Source: Chloroflexota bacterium
GTDB taxonomy: Bacteria > Chloroflexota > Dehalococcoidia > UBA3495
DNA length: 19,658 nucleotides
Direction: 5' to 3'
Assembly: GCA_022563275.1 (NCBI GenBank)
Contig: JADFNR010000054.1
Span: 3,133 to 22,790, forward strand
Part shown: piece after piece, positions 15,004-19,658 of the stretch
Position numbering within the stretch: the stretch's first letter is position 1
Layout: every line of letters starts with the position of its first letter
Notes under the pieces: generated by a model
Seen by the model: only the letters and a program-made list of their open reading frames with translations
The model's database searches: none
What the model was told of the DNA's origin: nothing
Program-made: the position numbers and the translations under genes

Positions 15004-15032
15004 ATTATAGCGATGGCCCCGGCTCTATACAA
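15004..15032 (-). promoter_or_regulatory. Promoter of the lpdA-korA-korB unit
   Basis: Minus strand: TTGTAT (15032-15027), 17 nt, TATAAT (15009-15004), a perfect -10. A start near 14997 would leave a leader of about 80 nt before lpdA. Confidence 0.55.
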
Positions 15033-15152
15033 TATATATCACTCCCATAGTCTAAGCCTATCACTCCGGTTGGTCCGCCACTTCTCCATGGAACGCAACT
15101 GATGCGTGGAGCCGGCATCACTCTCTAGGCATGGACGAACCGGCCTGATTCA

Positions 15153-15181
15153 TTGTCGCGGCAGGCTGTTTCTGCTAATAT
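15153..15181 (+). promoter_or_regulatory. Promoter of tatA
   Basis: TTGTCG (15153-15158), 17 nt, TAATAT (15176-15181) with a TGc extension directly before it. Start near 15188, about 60 nt before the tatA ATG. Confidence 0.5.
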
Positions 15182-15248
15182 TTAGAGGCTCCGGTGCAAC
15201 GGCCGCGTGGCGCGGACCACGCAACCGCCACAGGCGGGAGGAAGAGAC

Positions 15249-15455
15249 ATGAGAGTTGGGCCATTGGGCATACCTGAACTGGCGATCATCGTGGTCGTGA
15301 TTCTCTTGATCTTCGGCGCCCGCCGCCTTCCTGAGATCGGTGCTTCCATGGGCAAGGGCATCCGCACCTTCAAAACCGCGCTGATGGGCGAAGAAGACAA
15401 GGAAGAATCAGAGAAACAAACGGTGACCAGCGGCAAAGACGACAGCAGCGCGTAA
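15249..15455 (+). CDS. tatA: Twin-arginine translocase subunit TatA
   Basis: 68 residues from ATG 15249, preceded by GGGAGGA at 8 nt; a longer in-frame reading from 15207 includes the ribosome site and is rejected. One N-terminal membrane helix (about 8-22, IPELAIIVVVILLIF), the FGARRLPE hinge motif, an amphipathic helix (about 27-46) and a charged tail rich in Glu and Lys: the standard TatA form and length. TatA oligomers form the passage for folded proteins recruited by TatBC. The gene stands alone between its own promoter and terminator, opposite in strand to tatC and the TatB-like gene a few hundred bases away. Confidence 0.93.
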   Translation: MRVGPLGIPELAIIVVVILLIFGARRLPEIGASMGKGIRTFKTALMGEEDKEESEKQTVTSGKDDSSA

Positions 15456-15473
15456 ACCTGAATCTGGCAGATC

Positions 15474-15512
15474 AAAAAAGACCGCCCTTCGTTGGAAGGG
15501 CGGTCTTTTTTT
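15474..15512 (+). terminator. Rho-independent terminator after tatA
   Basis: AAAAAAGACCGCCCTTC, loop GTTG, GAAGGGCGGTC then seven or more Ts: a 17-bp stem counting the A/T flank. It begins 18 bp after the tatA stop and would also work on the opposite strand. Confidence 0.93.
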
Positions 15513-15660
15513 GTTGCTCCATGGCTCGCGGAGCTGTCGTCTATTCTAAAATCCCGCGCGGCGTGCGGTTAGGTACTTAGGCAGATCCGGTTTATCGAGA
15601 GTCTCGACATTTATCAGAAGTCTGGACAGTCTGGACGAACCGGAGCGACCCCGCCTTCCG

Positions 15661-15796
15661 TTCGTGGTGAGCTCGTCGAACCACTGCCTCGGGTAAACCG
15701 TGTCTTGGACCGGACCTCGACTTGCGCCAGCCCTTCGACGGGCTCAGGACGAACGGGGAAAGTACCTACTTCCGCTCATCCTGAGCCCGTCGAAGG
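15661..15796. repeat. Cluster of CTTCGACGGGCTCAGGA-type palindromic repeats
   Basis: CCTTCGACGGGCTCAGGA at 15732-15749 has an exact 18-bp inverted copy at 15779-15796. A diverged relative, GTTCGTGGTGAGCTCGTCGAACCA, lies at about 15661-15684. This resembles a REP-like family that I recall from many environmental bacterial genomes. It sits just past the tatC stop, where an exact 18-bp hairpin in the mRNA could stabilise or end the transcript; there is no T-run. Confidence 0.75.
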
Positions 15797-15813
15797 ACCT
15801 GTTAACCAGGTTT

Positions 15814-16566
15814 CTAGGCTGACGTTATGGCCTTGGACTTGCTCCGGCTGCGTCCGGCGATGCGGGCCAGCAGGATGCCGAGCTCGTAGAGCACCAGAAG
15901 CGGTCCCGCCACCAGGGCCTGATTGAATGGGTCAACCGTTGGCGTGATTATGGCCGCCAGAACGAAAGCCACCACCACCCAATAGCGGCGGAACCGGGAC
16001 AGCGACTGGGCCGAGACGATGCCCAGTTGGGCCAGCAGGAACATAACCAATGGGGTCTCGAAAGATAGGCCCATCCAGAACAGCAAACGAATCATCAGGT
16101 TGATTATGTTGCTGACCCGGATCAACGGCGTGGCAACGTCGCCGCCGAAGGTGAGCAGGAAGTGGAGCGCCGGAGGGGTGAGGACGTAGTAAGCGAAGGC
16201 CACCCCTCCGGCAAAGGCCATGATCACGGCAGGCATGAACCCAAAGAGATACGCCTTCTCGCGCCGGGTGAGTCCAGGGGCTACGAACATCACCCCTTGG
16301 AAGATAAGCACCGGCGAAGCCAGGATCAGCCCGGACACAAAGGACACCTTGATGGCGGTGGTCAGCAGTTCGGTGACTTCGGTATAGATCAGTTCGCCGC
16401 CGGTCCCGAGGTTCAGGTCCCGGGCGGGCTTTACCAAAAATTCGATGATCTGCTCAAAGAATACGAAGGAAGCGGCGCTGCCCACCAGGACGGCGATCAC
16501 GCAGATGAAGACCCGCCGCCGCAGTTCGCCAAGGTGCTGCAGCATCGTTTGTTCCTGGGACCTCAT
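15814..16566 (-). CDS. tatC: Sec-independent protein translocase subunit TatC
   Basis: 250 residues, six predicted membrane segments. Signature positions are present: HLGELRRRV with Glu14, FVAPGLTRREK with Glu103, GLSFETPLVMF with Glu170, and ITPTVDPFNQ with Asp212. TatC with TatB forms the receptor for twin-arginine signal peptides. Its ATG overlaps the stop of the TatB-like gene (ATGA), so the two are translationally coupled. It is the last gene of its unit, and a repeat hairpin follows. Confidence 0.96.
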   Translation of the reverse strand: MRSQEQTMLQHLGELRRRVFICVIAVLVGSAASFVFFEQIIEFLVKPARDLNLGTGGELIYTEVTELLTTAIKVSFVSGLILASPVLIFQGVMFVAPGLTRREKAYLFGFMPAVIMAFAGGVAFAYYVLTPPALHFLLTFGGDVATPLIRVSNIINLMIRLLFWMGLSFETPLVMFLLAQLGIVSAQSLSRFRRYWVVVAFVLAAIITPTVDPFNQALVAGPLLVLYELGILLARIAGRSRSKSKAITSA

Positions 16567-16949
16567 CCCGTCTCCCCAGGCTCGGTCCGGTGGACAACAT
16601 CCGCGCTATCTTCGGCAGAGGGGGTCGGCTCGGTATCAGCGGCGGACGGCGCCTCGGGGTCGTCTTCCCGTTGCTCGTCCTCCGGCGGGATCTCCGCCCG
16701 CGTGGGCACCCCCGGAGACGGCTCCGTCGGAGTATCCGGTTTCTGGTTCTGGGCCGTGGTGCGTTGGTCCATATTTTCCAACGCCTCCATGGACATCGCG
16801 CTGGTCACGTCGCCGAAGGAACGGCGCAGGTCGCCCAGTACCTTTCCGGCCTTCCGGGCCATGTCGATGGTCCGGCTGGGGCCCAACACCAAGAAAGCCA
16901 CCAGCATGATCACGCCTATTTCAGGGATACCCATGCCCATGAAGTTCAT
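16563..16949 (-). CDS. TatB-like Tat translocase subunit
   Basis: 128 residues from ATG 16949, which overlaps the stop of the upstream methyltransferase-Maf gene (ATGA); a longer in-frame start at 17024 is rejected on this ground. One N-terminal membrane helix (about 8-23, IPEIGVIMLVAFLVLG), then GPSRTIDMARKAGKVLGDLR: a Gly-Pro hinge typical of TatB rather than the Phe-Gly of TatA. The amphipathic helix is followed by a long acidic Pro/Glu-rich tail (about 65-128). Together with tatC next door it should form the Tat receptor complex. TatA/TatB naming in this family is uncertain by sequence alone. Confidence 0.88.
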   Translation of the reverse strand: MNFMGMGIPEIGVIMLVAFLVLGPSRTIDMARKAGKVLGDLRRSFGDVTSAMSMEALENMDQRTTAQNQKPDTPTEPSPGVPTRAEIPPEDEQREDDPEAPSAADTEPTPSAEDSADVVHRTEPGETG

Positions 16950-18829
16950 GGGGAGTTCTCTGCTTCGCGGCCGCCATTGACCGGGCAGTCTTCGCCGCAG
17001 GCGATGGCGCTGGGCACGCTCCATCCCTCCGGGAACCGGTATTCAAGCTCTCGCAGCATCTCTATGAGCCGGCAGATGGGCAGTCCGACGATGTTGTTGT
17101 AGCAGCCTTCCCAATCGGCGGCGGGCCGAAGTTCAGTGTCCTGGACGGCGTAGGCCCCGGCTTTGTCTCTGGGCACGCCGGAGGCGATGGACGCCTCGAT
17201 CTCCTGTTCAGATAATTCACGCAAGGTGATCTGACTGGTCATAGCGTCGCTCAGGGTCCGGCCCGACGCGGCGTCCACCACAGTCAGTCCAGTAGAAACG
17301 TGGTGGGTGGTGCCGCTCAGTTGCCGCAGCATCCGCCGCGCATCGTCGTCGTCCACGGGTTTGCCCACGGCCTGACCCTCAAATACCACCGTGCTGTCGG
17401 CCCCGATGACCAGTCCGGTGTCCACGGTGGCGGCCACGGCTTGGGCTTTTTCCTGGGATAGCCGCCGCACCATGTCCTGGGGAGATTCTCCGGGGATGGG
17501 CTCCTCGGTTAGATCGGCCGGTGTGACCGTGAACTCCAGACCCAGGGTATCCATCAGTTCGCGCCGCCTGGGCGATGCCGAAGCGAGGGTAAGACTGGCC
17601 GGGGTCGAATCACTGCCTGATTCACGGGATGACTCGTCCCACGAAAGGAACGCCACGCATTCGACGTGATGGGTCTGCGGGAACATATCCAGAGGCGCCA
17701 CCTCGTCCAGCCGGTAGCCCCCTTGGCACAATATCTTGAGGTCGCGTCCCAAGGTCTCGGCATCGCAGGAGATGTAGGCCACCCTGGATGGGGCCAACTC
17801 GATCAGGCTCTCCAGAGCGCGGGGCTGGCAGCCAGAGCGGGGCGGGTCCAGCACCACGACATCGGGCTTCACGGGCAGGTTCCTCAGGACATCCTCGGTG
17901 CGGCCCAAGATAAAGTCCAAATTTTGAAGTTCGCCGGCGTTCTGCTTGGCGTCGGCCACGGCCGCGGAAGATTCCTCCACGGCGATGACCTGCTTCACCG
18001 ATGGGGCCAGCAAAATGGCGAAGGTGCCCACGCCGGTATAGGCGTCCAACAGCACGTCATCAGGGGTAAGATGCAGGCGGTCGCGCACCAGGTTGGCGGC
18101 CGCGGCGGCCTGGTCCACGTTGACCTGGAAGAAAGAGGGGGAGGACACGTCAAAGTTCCGGCCGTCCACCGACTCGGTGTACCTCTTCTGTCCGGTTGGG
18201 ACCTTGATATCGGGATGGACCAGGTAAGGCTGGATGAGGTAGTCCCCCGAATATTTGCCGGCGCGGATGGAAAGCTGTGTGGTCTCGCCGCAGCGGTCCT
18301 GCAGGCCTTCCAGGAGCGTGTTCACGCCGTCGTGCATCAAGAGGCACTTTTCGATGCGCAGGAACTGGCGGGTCTCGCGGTTTACGAAGCCCAACGCGCC
18401 TTCCCGGTTGATGGTGAACCGGGCGTGGTTCCGGTAACCGTATTGGTCCGGAGAGGGGATCACCTCGGATACCGGGGGGTCTTCCAGACCGCCAACCCGG
18501 CGGAGGGCGTCGGTCACCTTCTCGCGCTTGGTCTTCAGTTGAGCGTCGTACGACAAGTGCTGCCATTGGCAGCCGGTGCACACGCCGTAGTAGGGACACG
18601 GCGGCTCCACCCGGTCGGGCGATGCCTCAAGCACCTCCACTACCTTGGCGGAGACGTATTTCCGGTGGACCTTCACCACCTCGGCCACCACCCGCTCCCC
18701 AGGGATGCCACCCGCCACGAACACGTTACGTCCGTCAAATTCGGCCATCGCTTCGCCCAGCCGTCCCCACGACGTTAGCAATAGGGTGACCCGGTCTCCT
18801 TGCTGGGTGATGCGCTCTGCTATCTCCAT
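16946..18829 (-). CDS. Fusion of RlmD/RumA-type RNA m5U methyltransferase and Maf nucleotide pyrophosphatase
   Basis: About 627 residues. Residues 1-405: a TRAM-like beta domain, then cluster cysteines C78, C84, C87 and C162 (CPYYGVCTGC), SAM motif DAYTGVGTF (near 262-270), DPPRSGC (328-334) and nucleophile Cys355 in ISCDAETLGRD, the pattern of TrmA/RlmD/RumA uridine-5 methyltransferases. Residues about 412-610: Maf domain with LASASPRRREL, GADSTVVFEGQAVGKPV and GCYNNIVGLPI, a housecleaning enzyme hydrolysing non-canonical or modified NTPs. The join (about 398-412) is a short polar linker with no stop or shift. Which rRNA or tRNA uridine is methylated is not determinable. ATG 18829 is preferred because a good promoter lies at 18842-18870, inside the longer TTG 18853 reading. 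It is first in the unit with the tatB-like gene and tatC. Confidence 0.9.
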   Translation of the reverse strand: MEIAERITQQGDRVTLLLTSWGRLGEAMAEFDGRNVFVAGGIPGERVVAEVVKVHRKYVSAKVVEVLEASPDRVEPPCPYYGVCTGCQWQHLSYDAQLKTKREKVTDALRRVGGLEDPPVSEVIPSPDQYGYRNHARFTINREGALGFVNRETRQFLRIEKCLLMHDGVNTLLEGLQDRCGETTQLSIRAGKYSGDYLIQPYLVHPDIKVPTGQKRYTESVDGRNFDVSSPSFFQVNVDQAAAAANLVRDRLHLTPDDVLLDAYTGVGTFAILLAPSVKQVIAVEESSAAVADAKQNAGELQNLDFILGRTEDVLRNLPVKPDVVVLDPPRSGCQPRALESLIELAPSRVAYISCDAETLGRDLKILCQGGYRLDEVAPLDMFPQTHHVECVAFLSWDESSRESGSDSTPASLTLASASPRRRELMDTLGLEFTVTPADLTEEPIPGESPQDMVRRLSQEKAQAVAATVDTGLVIGADSTVVFEGQAVGKPVDDDDARRMLRQLSGTTHHVSTGLTVVDAASGRTLSDAMTSQITLRELSEQEIEASIASGVPRDKAGAYAVQDTELRPAADWEGCYNNIVGLPICRLIEMLRELEYRFPEGWSVPSAIACGEDCPVNGGREAENSP

Positions 18830-18841
18830 AGGCTCGTGACT

Positions 18842-18870
18842 ACTATAATTCAAGCAGGGTGAGAAACCAA
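18842..18870 (-). promoter_or_regulatory. Promoter of the methyltransferase-Maf/tat unit
   Basis: Minus strand: TTGGTT (18870-18865), 17 nt, TATAGT (18847-18842). A start near 18835 would put the ATG at 18829 almost at the 5' end, a very short or near-leaderless mRNA. Confidence 0.5.
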
Positions 18871-18987
18871 GGAGACAAGGTCCGATTTGCAGGCTCGGTC
18901 CACGCCTGGCACAACGGCCCGGTATCCTGCTGCCGAAAGGTTGATAACTGCGGAATCGGGACCCGGATCAATTGGGACTCCCTTCGG

Positions 18988-19016
18988 TTGACCTTGGTGT
19001 ATACGCCCATTAAACT
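18988..19016 (+). promoter_or_regulatory. Promoter of thioredoxin
   Basis: TTGACC (18988-18993), 17 nt, TAAACT (19011-19016). It is about 115 bp before the thioredoxin ATG. Confidence 0.5.
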
Positions 19017-19136
19017 GGTGCGTAAGCAGACCGGACCATTGTTTCCGCAGGCCCCGGTCCGGGCGAACCCCAGTCAAACTAGCTGCATCTAAGTTATTGC
19101 GCGAGAAAAACGCGTAAGAGATTCCGGAGGATGGAA

Positions 19137-19466
19137 ATGGCAGAACCCTTTGAGGTAAATGACGACACCTGGCAAGAACTGGTATTGGATTCGGACACGC
19201 CGGTAATGGTGGATTTCTGGGCCGACTGGTGTGGCCCGTGCAAGATGATCGCCCCCGCCGTTCACGACATGGCCGTGGATTATGACGGCAAGCTAAAGGT
19301 GGCCAAGTTGGACGTGGACGCCAGCCCCAACACCGCCATGCAGTACGGCGTGCGCAGCATCCCGGCCTTGATCTTCTTCAAAGGCGGGAAGCCCGTGGAC
19401 CAGATCGTCGGCGCGGTGCCCAAGGGCGCACTGATAAAGAAGGTGGATTCCGTCTTAGCCAGCTAG
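19137..19466 (+). CDS. trxA: Thioredoxin
   Basis: 109 residues from ATG 19137, with GGAGG 6 nt upstream; the ATG at 19131 directly abuts the ribosome site and is rejected. Active site WCGPC at 31-35 in FWADWCGPCKMIAP, and cis-proline Pro76 in RSIPALIFF; length equals that of typical TrxA. It is a general cytoplasmic disulfide reductant reduced by thioredoxin reductase, which is not seen here. Monocistronic, with its own promoter and terminator. Confidence 0.96.
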   Translation: MAEPFEVNDDTWQELVLDSDTPVMVDFWADWCGPCKMIAPAVHDMAVDYDGKLKVAKLDVDASPNTAMQYGVRSIPALIFFKGGKPVDQIVGAVPKGALIKKVDSVLAS

Positions 19467-19492
19467 ACCTTCTTCTAGAAAGGCGATGATTC

Positions 19493-19520
19493 AGGCGCCG
19501 CCGCCCGGCGGCGCCTTTTA
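19493..19520 (+). terminator. Rho-independent terminator after thioredoxin
   Basis: AGGCGCCGCC (19493-19502), loop GCCC, GGCGGCGCCT (19507-19516), then TTTTATTT. It starts 27 bp past the trxA stop and separates trxA from the tRNA gene. Confidence 0.9.
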
Positions 19521-19559
19521 TTTGCTACCGTAAAGGCAATCCCAGGAAAGCCAATAATT

Positions 19560-19656
19560 GGGAGTGGATGGGGCCCGGTGGCTCTTGCGGACTTCAAATC
19601 CGTTATGCCTCGTGACGAGCGGGGTAGGTGGGTTCGACTCCCTCGCACTCCCGCCA
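19560..19656 (+). tRNA. selC: Selenocysteine tRNA, anticodon TCA
   Basis: A 97-nt gene with encoded CCA (19654-19656) and discriminator G73. Anticodon TCA at 19594-19596 in loop CTTCAAA, closed by GCGGA/TCCGT. A six-pair D stem GGGGCC/GGCTCT with a four-base loop CGGT, a long extra arm (about 19604-19628, tip CTCG-TGA-CGAG) and T loop TTCGACT are hallmarks of bacterial tRNA-Sec. The acceptor has seven clear pairs (GGGAGTG/CACTCCC); the expected eighth is G:G and the T stem has one T:T mismatch. It reads UGA as selenocysteine with SelB and a SECIS element. selA, selB and selD are not in the window. A plain opal suppressor is much less likely given the D and extra arms. Confidence 0.9.
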
Positions 19657-19658
19657 AC

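Larger units (their letters stand above)
14917..15248. other. Divergent intergenic region between lpdA and tatA
   Basis: About 330 bp with no gene. It carries a minus-strand promoter for lpdA near its left third and a plus-strand promoter for tatA near its right end, listed separately. Between them is an AT-rich patch (about 15026-15060). I see no riboswitch fold or operator with clear symmetry. Confidence 0.55.
15456..15813. other. Intergenic region with terminator and repeats between tatA and tatC
   Basis: About 360 bp between the convergent ends of tatA and tatC. It contains the tatA terminator and a cluster of palindromic repeats (both listed). The stretch 15520-15655 contains nothing that I recognise. 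Confidence 0.55.
18830..19136. other. Divergent intergenic region before thioredoxin
   Basis: About 300 bp between the divergent methyltransferase-Maf and thioredoxin genes, holding one promoter for each (listed). I see no other structure and no coding signal. Confidence 0.55.

Noticed and set aside
17666..18778. Long plus-strand open frame (370 codons) opposite the methyltransferase-Maf gene
   Set aside because: Same reasoning: antisense shadow of a clear enzyme gene, without ribosome site or recognisable motif.
19475..19657. Minus-strand 60-codon frame over the trxA terminator and tRNA-Sec
   Set aside because: It lies antisense to a tRNA and terminator; such frames are a common false call.

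Overview
The window looks like a chromosomal segment from a GC-rich bacterium, most plausibly a Chloroflexota lineage of the Dehalococcoidia/SAR202 type. That placement is an inference from gene content, protein style and the families of short palindromic intergenic repeats; no rRNA or marker phylogeny is available here. About 20 kb carries 16 protein genes that I support, one partial at the left edge, plus a selenocysteine tRNA at the right edge.

Left part (1-5400). A partial minus-strand regulator combines a degenerate class III nucleotide-cyclase domain, seven exact 34-residue TPR repeats and a LuxR-type HTH that runs off the window. Next come a small DUF4242-like protein (minus), a SirB1-type transglutaminase-fold/TPR protein (plus), an ECF sigma factor overlapping its zinc-binding RskA-type anti-sigma factor, and a two-gene unit with its own promoter: a 46-residue zinc-ribbon protein whose stop overlaps the start of a WrbA/flavodoxin-like protein.

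Middle (5394-14916, all minus strand). A double-length ThyX-like protein has two ThyX halves that have each lost a different part of the signature motif. Beyond a repeat-rich gap lies a 2-oxoacid/lipoate block. In transcription order it is dihydrolipoamide dehydrogenase, 2-oxoacid:ferredoxin oxidoreductase alpha(gamma) and beta, a strong terminator and a new promoter, a lipoyl E2 acyltransferase with two tandem E3-binding domains, and an acetolactate-synthase-like ThDP enzyme. No conventional E1 is visible, so either the ThDP enzyme or a distant E1 would have to feed the E2.

Right part (15000-19658). A monocistronic TatA (plus, with promoter and terminator) lies opposite a minus-strand unit coupled by two ATGA overlaps: an RlmD/RumA-type RNA 5-methyluridine methyltransferase fused to a Maf nucleotide pyrophosphatase, then a TatB-like protein, then TatC. 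TatA, TatB-like and TatC together make a full Tat translocase split over two units. Thioredoxin (plus) and tRNA-Sec (plus) end the window; the tRNA implies that selenocysteine is used in this organism.

The most interesting points are the tandem ThyX with complementary motif loss, the E2/acetolactate-synthase-like pair without E1, the RlmD-Maf fusion, tRNA-Sec with unusual helix mismatches, and a palindromic repeat pair with compensatory base changes.
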